Assembly: GCA_944392815.1 (NCBI GenBank)
Contig: CALXXY010000002.1
Span: 1-64,000, forward strand
DNA: 64,000 nucleotides
Reading direction: 5' to 3'
DNA from: an uncultured Alphaproteobacteria bacterium
GTDB lineage: Bacteria; Pseudomonadota; Alphaproteobacteria; Rs-D84
Below, one piece after another: positions 1-7,243 of the stretch; the stretch's first letter is position 1; the number at the start of each line of letters is the position of its first letter. Position numbers and translations under genes: made by a program. A model generated the notes under the pieces. It searched no databases and was not told the origin of the DNA. It saw only the letters and a program-made list of their open reading frames with translations.

Positions 1-1667
1 GCCTCTATCGGGCACATTTGGCTCACCGCTTTTACATCCAACCCGATACATTGAGAGTAGTCGGGTCCACATCTGTCCTCAGATTGCAGACATTCCTTAA
101 CCTGAGTAGCGCACGAATTCACTCTCATAGAGGCGAGGCGAGCTACGACAAAATCCCAAATATCAGATTCCTGTGCCTCTGCGGCAGAGGTAGTGTTAAT
201 ACCACATGCATTCAGAGGGACCTGACAAAGATTTAACATGGTTTCTGGCCGCGTCAAACACATGTCATAGGAGCCATCAGGATCATTGGGGTCAATAGTG
301 TCACGACAGGCCTGTTGGAAACAAGAAGAGATATTACCGATACAGTTTTGTCTTGCGTTATCTTCTGCGATTAATTCAGCGGACTTGACCTGAGGGGCAA
401 CTTCACGCAGGAAAGTATCCCAAACCTGAGAGGCAACATTTTGGCATTGCTTGGTGACGCTTTCACAAAGTGGCTTTTTGGAAAGCAAAATATCATAAGT
501 AGATGCCTGGATACTTATACTCGTCGCCGAACCCTTGATTTCATATGTTGTGGCGGTGGCACCACGCCCACGTGTATTTGTTGAATCAAACGCGGCCACA
601 GACGCACACCCAGAAAAATCATCGCCACAGCCACCAGTGTCAATCATACAGTTTTTAAATTCAACCACGCATTGACCCAAATCGTATTTGTTCGCGCTTT
701 GGTATTGTTCCAGCGCAGCATCACGCAACGCCTGTTCTGCGACATATAATTTTTGCGCACTGGCATTTTTCTGCTGTTTCAAACTGTTTTCATATGCACT
801 GCAGTCGGACCGAATTTGTTGCGCATACATTAATTGCAGCATAGACAATTCAGCCGAACATTCCGGCATTTGTGCCGCACACACCTGGTGCGACGCCTTG
901 TACAGGTCGTCACCCTCTTTGCCCTCTATCGGGCTGGCCATCATACCGGTATCGGCAAAAATATCTTCGTCGGTGAAATCAACAGGCGACAACCACGACG
1001 TCAAATCCAACGAACGTTTTTCTTCCTCTTCCTCCTGTTGGGAATCCATGATTGACTGCGCCACAGCATTGGCGTTGGCAATTGCGGCCTCGGCAGCGTC
1101 GCCCATTTCAATACGTTCAACACCATACGTAGCCATTTGATATGATTGCTGGTCCAATTCCTCTATCTGGGCCAAAATTTCGTCCAACTCGGCATTTTTG
1201 TCACTGCAGATACAACGCCCACCGTTGTCATTATCCAACATACAGAAAGAATCCATACAACCGTAGTATTTTTGACGGCATGCCTCGCTGACCACAACGT
1301 TTTCATTCGCGGCGGCAATTTTTGTACCTGTATTAATAACCTTTTGCGTGGCACCAGCCCGGGCGGTCACAGCACTGCGTGCAACCGCACTGGACGACGA
1401 ACTGGCGGCCGTGGCGGCCGGCGTTCTGCTGACCGTTGTACGCCCAGTTGTTGCGGCACGTGCCGTTGTGGCCGTGGCTGTGGACGCGCGCGTTGGCGTG
1501 GCCGAACGTGCAGTCGTCGCACTGCGCGCAGTGGTACTGCGCGTGGCGGTATTGGTCGCGGCATTTGTCGCCGCCGCCGCCGTACCCCGCGGATTCCGTG
1601 CCGTCGCAGCGTCTGCATTATAAACCACAGACATTAACAATGCGCAAAATATAGCAATTTTTTTCAT
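1..1667 (-). CDS. Large exported Cys-containing protein of unknown function (3' end beyond window)
   Basis: An open minus-strand frame runs from an ATG at 1667 off the left edge (555 codons visible, no stop). It begins with a clear Sec signal peptide (MKKIAIFCALLMSVVYNADA). A low-complexity stretch of about 80 residues rich in Ala, Thr, Arg and Ser follows. The rest is a Cys-containing region with repeated pairs such as CRQKYYGCMDSFC and CVVEFKNCMIDTGGC, which suggests disulfides in the periplasm or on the surface. An AGGAAGGG ribosome-binding site lies just upstream, and the gene is divergent from the methyltransferase-like gene at 1815. I recognise no domain. The high GC of the Ala/Thr/Arg stretch fits simple-repeat expansion. 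The coding call is safe; the function is unknown. Confidence 0.8.
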   Translation of the reverse strand, partial: MKKIAIFCALLMSVVYNADAATARNPRGTAAAATNAATNTATRSTTARSATTARSATPTRASTATATTARAATTGRTTVSRTPAATAASSSSSAVARSAVTARAGATQKVINTGTKIAAANENVVVSEACRQKYYGCMDSFCMLDNDNGGRCICSDKNAELDEILAQIEELDQQSYQMATYGVERIEMGDAAEAAIANANAVAQSIMDSQQEEEEEKRSLDLTSWLSPVDFTDEDIFADTGMMASPIEGKEGDDLYKASHQVCAAQMPECSAELSMLQLMYAQQIRSDCSAYENSLKQQKNASAQKLYVAEQALRDAALEQYQSANKYDLGQCVVEFKNCMIDTGGCGDDFSGCASVAAFDSTNTRGRGATATTYEIKGSATSISIQASTYDILLSKKPLCESVTKQCQNVASQVWDTFLREVAPQVKSAELIAEDNARQNCIGNISSCFQQACRDTIDPNDPDGSYDMCLTRPETMLNLCQVPLNACGINTTSAAEAQESDIWDFVVARLASMRVNSCATQVKECLQSEDRCGPDYSQCIGLDVKAVSQMCPIE

Positions 1668-1691
1668 GAAAAGGCCCTTCCTGATTACACT

Positions 1692-1720
1692 ATTTTATCA
1701 TACTTCGTGAATTTATTGAA
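1692..1720 (-). promoter_or_regulatory. Probable promoter of the large exported protein
   Basis: Read on the minus strand there is TTCAAT (1715-1720), a 17-base spacer and TAAAAT (1692-1697), the latter preceded by an extended -10 TGA. It lies 25 bases upstream of the ATG at 1667. Confidence 0.5.
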
Positions 1721-1760
1721 AGTATTTTTTGCGTATTTTTCAGAAAAAATGTACCAAATA

Positions 1761-1788
1761 TTGACAACTTGCTTATTTGTACTATACT
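1761..1788 (+). promoter_or_regulatory. Sigma-70-type promoter of the DUF3419-like gene
   Basis: A consensus TTGACA (1761-1766), 16-base spacer and TATACT (1783-1788) lie 26 bases upstream of the ATG at 1815. Placing the promoter here argues against the longer reading frame that begins at 1707. The same TTGACAAC...TGTACTATA arrangement recurs at 5421-5448. Confidence 0.75.
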
Positions 1789-1814
1789 TATATGGGAATA
1801 CAAAAGGATTATTG

Positions 1815-2675
1815 ATGAAATTTGCAAAACCGATATTAAATGCAGATAACGCACGCGCGGAATATATAAAATCAGACAACGGCGACAGTTTTCATAACTC
1901 GCTGCTGGGCTTTTCACATTATTCGCCGTCATATGTTTTAACAAACGAAGACATTCGTTGGGTATCGGGTCTGACACAAAACAAAGGGCCACGCGTTTTA
2001 ACCGTTGCGGCATCTGGCGACCATCCTATGTTTTACGCAATGCGTGGTGCGACCAATATTGATACGTTTGACATTTCTTTCTGTGCCAAAGTTGCAATGG
2101 ACATCAAAACCGCAGCCATACAAAAATTATCACGCGATGAATATGTGCAATTATTAAACGACATGCACCAGGCCCAGCGTATATCTGATGTAAAATCAAT
2201 TGCTGAACTGATGCCGGACATTCCCCAAAACAGCGCATATTTCATACAGCAAATGGGCGCGTATCCTATATTCAGTAATGGATTAAACCCGTCTTATTAC
2301 AAAGAAACGATTCCAACAGATGCAGAATACGCCAAAATGCGTGAAAATATTCGTGCACCGTTCAAATTTATATGGTCAGACATTAAATCTTTGCACACAA
2401 ATTTAACTGACGAATATGATGTAATTAACCTGTCAAATATCTTTGAATATATGACACCGCAACAAATACACCAAACATTGGCGGCACTGCGTAATCATGT
2501 ACGTCCAGGCGGCGCAATAATCGCCCAAACAGGCAACTGGGGCATAAACAGAAACGCCCGCGCATATTGCGACGCAGCAAAAAAATTCAAACGCTGGGCG
2601 CGTGTCGGATATTGCAAAAAAGAAAAAGACAACGCAAATTCAGAAATGATTGCGGTTGTCCAACGCACACGATAA
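1815..2675 (+). CDS. SAM-dependent transferase resembling BtaA / DUF3419
   Basis: A 286-residue protein. The segment RVLTVAASGDHPMFYAM followed by FDISFCAKVAMDIKTAA (about residues 70-110) resembles the nucleotide-binding start of the BtaA/DUF3419 family, which moves a 3-amino-3-carboxypropyl group from S-adenosylmethionine to diacylglycerol in betaine-lipid synthesis. Later YDVINLSNIFEYMTP and a Pro-Gly-Gly turn (VRPGGAIIAQ) fit the post-strand IV region of a Rossmann methyltransferase. The start at 1815 is chosen because AAAGGA lies 7 bases upstream and the promoter is at 1761-1788; the frame is open back to 1707. The gene stands alone and ends in a terminator. Family membership is moderately sure; the lipid substrate is inference, and a generic methyltransferase remains possible. 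Confidence 0.6.
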   Translation: MKFAKPILNADNARAEYIKSDNGDSFHNSLLGFSHYSPSYVLTNEDIRWVSGLTQNKGPRVLTVAASGDHPMFYAMRGATNIDTFDISFCAKVAMDIKTAAIQKLSRDEYVQLLNDMHQAQRISDVKSIAELMPDIPQNSAYFIQQMGAYPIFSNGLNPSYYKETIPTDAEYAKMRENIRAPFKFIWSDIKSLHTNLTDEYDVINLSNIFEYMTPQQIHQTLAALRNHVRPGGAIIAQTGNWGINRNARAYCDAAKKFKRWARVGYCKKEKDNANSEMIAVVQRTR

Positions 2676-2679
2676 TTTA

Positions 2680-2703
2680 AAATCCCACCCAATGGTGGGA
2701 TTT
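2680..2703 (+). terminator. Intrinsic terminator after the DUF3419-like gene
   Basis: AAATCCCACC / GGTGGGATTT inverted repeat with a CAAT loop and T-run, starting 4 bases after the stop codon. Confidence 0.8.
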
Positions 2704-2741
2704 TCATATTGATTTACACCCATGGTATGGTATTATAACAC

Positions 2742-2918
2742 GTGATGTGGGGTGTTCCCACATTGGGCTTAAGAACCCATTGATCGCGTCCGTGATACAG
2801 ACGTTAAATAAATCCAACCAACGCGGTTGGAGTGTAGTGAATATATTGAATAAGCCACGCAATTACTACTGATTGTTCTTAAACTCCAACCACCCGATTT
2901 TTCTGGTGGTTTTTTCTT
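2742..2918 (+). ncRNA. Structured non-coding RNA, about 177 nt, unidentified (6S-sized)
   Basis: A complete transcription unit without a credible ORF. The promoter is TTGATT (2709-2714), 16 bases, then extended TGG-TATTAT (2731-2736). It ends in a terminator (AACCACC 2888-2894 / GGTGGTT 2905-2911, then Ts). In between are the perfect hairpins ATGTGGG-CCCACAT (2745-2763), one with arms TCCAACC / GGTTGGA near 2812-2830, and a long-range pairing TTAAGAAC with GTTCTTAA that would close a multibranch core. Size and closing-stem design fit 6S RNA, but I do not see a decisive conserved 6S sequence. A similar-sized RNA lies at 26048-26238. Confidence 0.6.
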
Positions 2919-2942
2919 AACGGAAAAAAAGGAGATAAGAAT

Positions 2943-3137
2943 ATGAAAAAGCAAATCATAATAATCGCGGGGTTGGTATCTGTAATCATGACGCCCCGGG
3001 CCCCGCGCAAACATAGTTTGCGTGGGTGGTTCTGGCGGGGGGTGGCGGTCGCCAGACCGTCGGGGGGTGGTCAGAGAGTGCAAGAATACGCACTTAGCCC
3101 CCATTGTCATCGCGAGCAAAGCGGGGCGATCCAGTAA
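2943..3137 (+). pseudogene. Signal-peptide start fused into repeat sequence; probable gene remnant
   Basis: AAGGAGAT precedes an ATG that encodes MKKQIIIIAGLVSVIM, a plausible signal-peptide start. After about 16 codons the frame runs into GC-rich repeat DNA and then the MITE-like element at 3106. Most likely the 5' remnant of an exported protein gene broken by repeat insertion. A real 64-residue peptide cannot be excluded. Confidence 0.3.
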
Positions 3138-3239
3138 ATAGAAAAAGCACTGCGGGCATTCGCCCGCAGACATATTGCACTGGATTGCCACAGTCGTACG
3201 ACAACGTTTTCAACGTTGATCGTACTCCTTCGCAATGAC
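3106..3239 (-). repeat. Composite MITE/REP-like element (family A), copy 1
   Basis: It starts GTCATCGCGAG and ends CGCAATGAC, giving terminal inverted repeats. The 60-base core at 3180-3239 is, on the minus strand, a near copy of 23769-23828, 36994-37053, 37461-37520 and 37642-37701. A 29-base partner at 3106-3134 ends GGCGATCCAG. Between them is a hairpin (CTGCGGGC...GCCCGCAG) followed, on the minus strand, by a T-rich run. The same arrangement in the opposite orientation forms 37461-37588. Confidence 0.75.
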
Positions 3240-3310
3240 GGTGATATATGTCCCGCGCCGATGGCGCGGACATTATCTACACTCTATACTCTCCACTCTA
3301 CACTCTAATA

Positions 3311-3337
3311 AAAAACGGGGCGAATGCCCCGTTTTTT
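3311..3337 (-). terminator. Terminator of the alpha operon after rplQ
   Basis: AAAAACGGGGC / GCCCCGTTTTTT with a GAAT loop overlaps the rplQ stop codon. A-runs and T-runs on both sides allow it to act in both directions. Confidence 0.8.
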
Positions 3338-3896
3338 ATTTTCCTGTTGCGCGACGTTTCACGGCAACCGCTTTCTTCGCACCCGTGGCCTTGGCGGCTT
3401 TTGGTGCCTCTTTTTCAACCTTGGCCGCTGGGGCTTTGGCTGATTTTTCTTTCTTTTCCGCTTTGTCGGCAACTTTATCTGTTGCTTTTTCTGCGGCGGT
3501 GGCGGCTGGTTTCACAACCTTTTTCGCGTTTTCATCGCGATCAACCAATTCGATAATCGCCATAGGCGCAGCGTCACCGTAACGGAACCCGGCCTTTAAC
3601 ACACGGGTATAACCACCCGGGCGATTGGCATAACGCGGTCCCAAAACAGTAAACAATTTTTTAACCGCAGCGGACGAATTATTGCCCAACTGGGACGCCA
3701 CCAGGCGGCGATTTGCAACAGTGTCAACCTTGGCACGGGTAATCAATTTTTCGACAACCCCGCGCAGGTCTTTGGCCTTTGGCAAAGTAGTTTTAATCTG
3801 TTCTTTTTCAATCAAATTTTTCGCCAGCCCAATAAACAAGGCCTTGCGTGCATTAGTGTCGCGATTAAACGTGCGACCGGCTTTCATGTGTCTCAT
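3336..3896 (-). CDS. rplQ: 50S ribosomal protein L17 with long basic C-terminal tail
   Basis: Large-subunit protein near the peptide exit tunnel. The N-terminus [20 protein letters not shown] is the typical L17 start, followed by the conserved [19 protein letters not shown]. The core ends near residue 125. Residues from about 130 to 186 are a Lys/Ala/Glu-rich extension ([19 protein letters not shown]) that makes the protein about 50 residues longer than most L17. ATG at 3896 has AAAGGAG upstream. It is the last gene of the rpoA transcript, followed by a terminator. Identification is certain; the tail is likely disordered and RNA-binding. Confidence 0.97.
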   Translation of the reverse strand: MRHMKAGRTFNRDTNARKALFIGLAKNLIEKEQIKTTLPKAKDLRGVVEKLITRAKVDTVANRRLVASQLGNNSSAAVKKLFTVLGPRYANRPGGYTRVLKAGFRYGDAAPMAIIELVDRDENAKKVVKPAATAAEKATDKVADKAEKKEKSAKAPAAKVEKEAPKAAKATGAKKAVAVKRRATGK

Positions 3897-3988
3897 CGAT
3901 TACTCCTTTTTGCGTTGTTTCTGCCCCAGTTTCCTGGGGATTGGTTCAAGACACCGCGCCCTGGCCCACCGTGGCCAGCAACGCGAAT

Positions 3989-4111
3989 TTATTTTTGTTT
4001 ATCGGTGCCAAAAAATATCATACGAAACATTTGTGCAAAAACACCGTCACCCTGCAAAAACGCCATGCGTTTTTTAGCATTTGTATAAGTATTTTTCTTT
4101 TTCGTCGACAT
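3989..4111 (-). CDS. 40-residue basic small protein between rpoA and rplQ
   Basis: A short minus-strand ORF from ATG 4111 to TAA 3989. It has GGTGG five bases before the start, the same ribosome-binding site as rplD. The product starts MSTKKKNTYTNAKKRM and ends FRMIFFGTDKQK, so it has a basic N-terminus and a short hydrophobic segment. Nothing standard belongs between rpoA and rplQ in this operon. I recognise no family. It could be a lineage-specific small gene or chance; conservation in relatives would decide. Confidence 0.4.
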   Translation of the reverse strand: MSTKKKNTYTNAKKRMAFLQGDGVFAQMFRMIFFGTDKQK

Positions 4112-4132
4112 TTTTTCCACCAACATCACCAG

Positions 4133-4234
4133 AAATTAAAATTTATGAGATGATTGGAAGCGATTGGCGGTTCGCAGTGTAGTCAACCTACATAAGAACC
4201 GACAATCGCGACAAGCATCCATAAAGTTTAATTT
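4133..4234 (-). repeat. Palindromic 3'-UTR element (family B), rpoA copy
   Basis: A long imperfect hairpin directly downstream of rpoA; its outer arm shares bases with the stop codon at 4233-4235. Pairs are AAATTAAA/TTTAATTT, TATG/CATA, GATG/CATC, GCGATTG/CAATCGC, CGGTTC/GAACCG and the apical TGTAG-TCAAC-CTACA. The architecture matches the copies at rpsK (5949-6262) and efp (56052-56222) although most stem bases differ. Confidence 0.8.
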
Positions 4235-5261
4235 ATTTGTAGGGGTCCTCGTATTTTTTGGCCAACTCCGCAATATTTTCTGGTGGCCAACCGGGAACCT
4301 CCATACCCAAACTCAGGCCCATTGCCTCTAATTGAACTTTGATTTCGTTCAATGATTTGCGGCCAAAATTCGGTGTTTTCAACATGTCGGCCTCGGTTTT
4401 CTGGACCAATTCGCCCAACCAATTAATTTTGTCATTTTTCAGGCAATTATTGGCACGAACTGACAATTCCAATTCGTCGACATGCTTTAACAATTTCGGA
4501 TCAAACGGCAACGCGTCTTTGGCCTTTTCTTCTTCGGCCGGGGCGTTAATTTGTGCCGGATCTTCGAAATTAATGAATACAACCAATTGATCTGTCAAAA
4601 TACGCGCCGCCAGTGCAATCGCATCCTCGGGCGAAACAGAACCATTGGTTTTAACAGTCATTTCCAATTTGTCGTAATCAGTGCTTTGACCAACACGGGT
4701 TTCAGAAACACTGGTTGCAACATTCAAAATCGGTGAAAAGATTGAATCAACTGGAATCACGCCCAACGGCAAACCGTCTGCATGTGCAGATGCCGGCACA
4801 TAACCGCGCCCAGTGGACAAAGTGATTTCCATATCCAAATTCGCACCATCGTCCAAAGTGCAGATTTCCGCATCTTTGTTCATAACCTCTACCCCGCCGG
4901 TTGTTTCAATCATTGCGGCGGTGACGACGGCCGGACCTTTGACCTTTAATGTGGCCTTGTGCTGACCCTCGGTCAATGCTTTGAAATAAACGCCCTTCAG
5001 ATTCAGGATAATATCCGTCACATCTTCGCGGACACCAGAAATACTGGAAAATTCGTGCTGAACACCATCAATTTTAATATAAATCGGCGCGCAACCCTGC
5101 AACGAAGACAACAGCACACGGCGCAACGCAGTACCCAACGTTAAACCAAAACCCTTTTCCAATGGTTCTGCAACCAATGTTGCCAGGTTCGGATTGTGTT
5201 CATCAACCTTGATATTCAGTTTTTTGGGCTTAATCAAAGTCACCCAGTTTTTTTCAATCAT
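4233..5261 (-). CDS. rpoA: RNA polymerase alpha subunit
   Basis: 342 residues, the usual alphaproteobacterial length. The N-terminal dimerisation domain shows [20 protein letters not shown] (about 40-60), which nucleates core polymerase. After a linker with acidic residues the C-terminal domain ends in the helix-hairpin-helix region ([18 protein letters not shown]) that binds UP elements and activators. The ATG at 5261 is chosen because GGAGG lies five bases before it; the frame is open to 5357. Unlike most bacteria it is not directly behind rpsK: about 1 kb with a plus-strand gene separates them, and it has its own promoter at 5336-5364. Confidence 0.98.
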   Translation of the reverse strand: MIEKNWVTLIKPKKLNIKVDEHNPNLATLVAEPLEKGFGLTLGTALRRVLLSSLQGCAPIYIKIDGVQHEFSSISGVREDVTDIILNLKGVYFKALTEGQHKATLKVKGPAVVTAAMIETTGGVEVMNKDAEICTLDDGANLDMEITLSTGRGYVPASAHADGLPLGVIPVDSIFSPILNVATSVSETRVGQSTDYDKLEMTVKTNGSVSPEDAIALAARILTDQLVVFINFEDPAQINAPAEEEKAKDALPFDPKLLKHVDELELSVRANNCLKNDKINWLGELVQKTEADMLKTPNFGRKSLNEIKVQLEAMGLSLGMEVPGWPPENIAELAKKYEDPYK

Positions 5262-5335
5262 AAAATCCTCCATTCGGCTTAGTTTATCATTTTCGCCAAT
5301 CGGCCGCATCGGGAAATTCCCCAACGCGCCCGCGA

Positions 5336-5364
5336 ATTTTATAACACAAATATCCAAAAGTCAA
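5336..5364 (-). promoter_or_regulatory. Promoter for rpoA-ORF40-rplQ
   Basis: On the minus strand TTGACT (5359-5364), 17-base spacer, TAAAAT (5336-5341). It explains how rpoA is transcribed although the operon is interrupted. It is divergent from the promoter at 5421-5448. Confidence 0.65.
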
Positions 5365-5420
5365 ACAATTATTGGATTTTTCAGTATTTTTATAGCAAGC
5401 CACCCGAATACATAAAAAAG

Positions 5421-5448
5421 TTGACAACAATAAAAAATGTACTATATT
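5421..5448 (+). promoter_or_regulatory. Promoter of the small exported Cys-rich protein
   Basis: TTGACA (5421-5426), 16-base spacer, TATATT (5443-5448), 28 bases upstream of the ATG at 5477. It shares the TTGACAAC and TGTACTATA context with 1761-1788. Confidence 0.7.
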
Positions 5449-5476
5449 TTTAATAACCAGAACCAAAGGACTGTTC

Positions 5477-5887
5477 ATGAAAAAAATATTTGTTTTGTGG
5501 TTAATCATTGGTGTGGCTGGATTTTGTGCGAACGCAGCCCAGGCCGGCTATACAACAACCGAAACGGTTAACACGTATGAAAAATTGACAATCGACACAG
5601 TAAAATATATCGATGGCAATTATGTCGCACCGAAATGTGCACGCGCAGTAAAATCCCCATGTCGCGCGGCATCATCACTGGACGTCGCACGTGGCGGCTG
5701 TGCAAAATGCACAAAAAATTGTGCAAAATCTGCACATTTGAAACCTGTTCGCGTAAAAACGTATACCGAGGTCATAGATCACTATCAAATTTATCAACCA
5801 GTGGTCACATACAAACCTGCGGGCACATACACAACCCGCCGCTATATAGATGCCCCAAATCCGCATTGCGGTACATGTGCGCGATAA
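5477..5887 (+). CDS. Small exported Cys-rich protein inserted in the alpha operon
   Basis: 136 residues. The signal peptide MKKIFVLWLIIGVAGFCANA is followed by AQAGYTTTETV, then clusters of Cys (CARAVKSPCRAA, GGCAKCTKNCAK, PHCGTCAR at the C-terminus) and a Tyr/Thr-rich stretch. The mature protein is probably periplasmic or surface-bound with disulfides or a bound metal. AAAGGA precedes the ATG. It has its own promoter and terminator and lies on the opposite strand between rpsK and rpoA, which normally are adjacent. The CxxC tail loosely recalls the lipoprotein at 54509. No family recognised. Confidence 0.75.
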   Translation: MKKIFVLWLIIGVAGFCANAAQAGYTTTETVNTYEKLTIDTVKYIDGNYVAPKCARAVKSPCRAASSLDVARGGCAKCTKNCAKSAHLKPVRVKTYTEVIDHYQIYQPVVTYKPAGTYTTRRYIDAPNPHCGTCAR

Positions 5888-5900
5888 AAACACAATAAAT

Positions 5901-5923
5901 AAAACGCCCCACGGGCGTTTTTA
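5901..5923 (+). terminator. Terminator of the small exported protein gene
   Basis: AAAACGCCC / GGGCGTTTT with a CAC loop, followed by TTATTTT, 13 bases after the stop codon. Confidence 0.8.
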
Positions 5924-5948
5924 TTTTGAATTAAATCCCACATCAATT

Positions 5949-6262
5949 GAAAATTAAATAGAATGGTATAGATACACGCAGTGGGGATTGCGACGTGTAC
6001 ATTGTTGAAAATTAAATAGAATGGTGCAGAGATACGTAAACGGGATTGCGTAGTGTACAAAACGTACATGAGCAATCCCGTTTACGGATAGTCCGATAAA
6101 AAATTAAATAGAATGGCGCAGAGATACGTGAACGGGATTGCGTAGTGTGGCTTTAGAAAATTAAATAGAATGATATAGATACACGCAGTGGGGATTGCGA
6201 CGTGTACAAAACGTACACGAGCAACCCCCACCGCGCGTAGATATATTATTATATTTAATTTT
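5949..6262 (-). repeat. Array of palindromic 3'-UTR elements (family B), rpsK copies
   Basis: Two full hairpins and two half copies. Half at 5949-6000; full around 6007-6098 with core 6037-6085; half around 6100-6150; full at 6156-6262, whose outer arm overlaps the rpsK stop codon. Cores: GTAAACGGGATTGC pairs with GCAATCCCGTTTAC in one; the CAGTGGGGATTGC arm pairs with GCAACCCCCAC in the other. The loop (TGTAC-AAAAC-GTACA) is shared. Half copies carry only the 5' arm, and each matches one of the full copies. The block lies between the converging 3' ends of the 5477 gene and rpsK. Confidence 0.85.
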
Positions 6263-6644
6263 AGACGCGGCGCACTTTCTTTGGACGACAACCATTATGC
6301 GGAATACGCGTCGTGTCAGTAATGGACTGGACAATCAAACCGGCGTTTGCCAACCCGCGGACAGCAGATTCACGACCCTGGCCAATACCACGCATTAAAA
6401 CATCAACTGTTTTCATGCCCATTTCGGCAACTTTTTTGCCAACGGCGTCGGCAACGACTGTTGCGGCATATGGGGTGGATTTTTTTGCACCCTTGAAATT
6501 ATTTGCCCCAGCGGTGGCCCATGTCAAAACGGCCCCAGATTGGTCTGTGATGGTTATACGTGTATTGTTATTGGTCGCGACCACGTGCGCAATGCCGTGC
6601 GAAACCTTTTTAACAACTTTCTTTTTCGCTTTTGTTACTGCCAT
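6261..6644 (-). CDS. rpsK: 30S ribosomal protein S11
   Basis: 127 residues, usual length. S11 lies on the platform of the small subunit near the mRNA exit. Visible family signatures are HVVATNNNTRITITDQSG near the start, GANNFKGAKKSTPYAA in the middle and DTTRIPHNGCRPKKVRRV at the end. It follows rpsM by 64 bases. The normal next gene, rpoA, does not follow: the stop codon is embedded in a palindromic array and a plus-strand gene converges on it. Confidence 0.98.
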   Translation of the reverse strand: MAVTKAKKKVVKKVSHGIAHVVATNNNTRITITDQSGAVLTWATAGANNFKGAKKSTPYAATVVADAVGKKVAEMGMKTVDVLMRGIGQGRESAVRGLANAGLIVQSITDTTRIPHNGCRPKKVRRV

Positions 6645-6708
6645 TATTTATTACCTTTGATTTAGATGTCTTCAATTAACTATGGTGTTAATCTCTACCT
6701 GTTATCAT

Positions 6709-7086
6709 TTATTTACCCTTGACCGCGGAACCTGCGACAACGACGCGTTTACCTTTGCGGGTACGAGCATTTGTCTGGGTACGCTGGCCACGAACGGGCA
6801 AACGATTACGGTGACGAATACCGCGATATGTTTTCAAGTCCTGTAAACGTTTAATGTTCATAGCGACTTCACGGCGAACATCACCTTCTACTTTGAAATT
6901 TTGTTCGATATAGTTCGAAATTTTAACAATATCCTCGTCAGTCAGATCCTTGGCGCGCAGCCCATCTTTTAATTTCAAGGCCTTGCAAATTTGTGCTGCC
7001 TTGGCTGGGCCGATACCATGAATATACTGCAGCGCGATTTCAATGCGCTTTTCTGTCGGAATATTAACACCTGCTATACGTGCCAT
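6709..7086 (-). CDS. rpsM: 30S ribosomal protein S13
   Basis: 125 residues. S13 in the small-subunit head contacts L5 (bridge B1b) and the P-site tRNA. It starts [20 protein letters not shown], has [14 protein letters not shown] (helix-turn-helix core) and the C-terminal [19 protein letters not shown] that reaches the P site. In most alphaproteobacteria adk sits between secY and rpsM; here there is only a 157-base spacer with a promoter, so adk has been lost or moved. rpmJ is also absent from this position. Confidence 0.98.
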   Translation of the reverse strand: MARIAGVNIPTEKRIEIALQYIHGIGPAKAAQICKALKLKDGLRAKDLTDEDIVKISNYIEQNFKVEGDVRREVAMNIKRLQDLKTYRGIRHRNRLPVRGQRTQTNARTRKGKRVVVAGSAVKGK

Positions 7087-7187
7087 TTTTCATTTTCCTT
7101 TTTATTTACTGCGATGCGAACCGCACCGATTTATGAACGTTTCGCACCCAAAACCAGATTTCGAAACGTATTTTATTTTGCCGCATT

Positions 7188-7215
7188 ATTTTATACGAAA
7201 TGCCACAAAAGTCAA
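7188..7215 (-). promoter_or_regulatory. Promoter for rpsM-rpsK in the secY-rpsM spacer
   Basis: On the minus strand TTGACT (7210-7215), 16-base spacer, TAAAAT (7188-7193). A hairpin of ACGTTTCG / CGAAACGT lies between it and rpsM. It makes rpsM-rpsK a possible separate transcript. Confidence 0.6.
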
Positions 7216-7243
7216 ATTTTATTCTGTTTCCACCAAACCAAGT

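Noticed and set aside
688..1637. Plus-strand ORFs opposite the large exported protein
   Set aside because: They are high-GC shadows of the minus-strand frame, without ribosome-binding sites or recognisable products.
2742..2918. tmRNA, RNase P RNA or SRP RNA
   Set aside because: No tRNA-like ends or tag ORF, no P RNA core motifs, and no SRP GGAA/GCAG tetraloop region seen.
5949..6262. CRISPR array
   Set aside because: Repeats are palindromes with variable arms and without regular spacers; no cas genes are nearby.
6082..6291. ORF inside the palindromic array (and 5842-6075)
   Set aside because: It reads through inverted repeats and a piece of rpsK; the similarity of its parts is due to the repeats.
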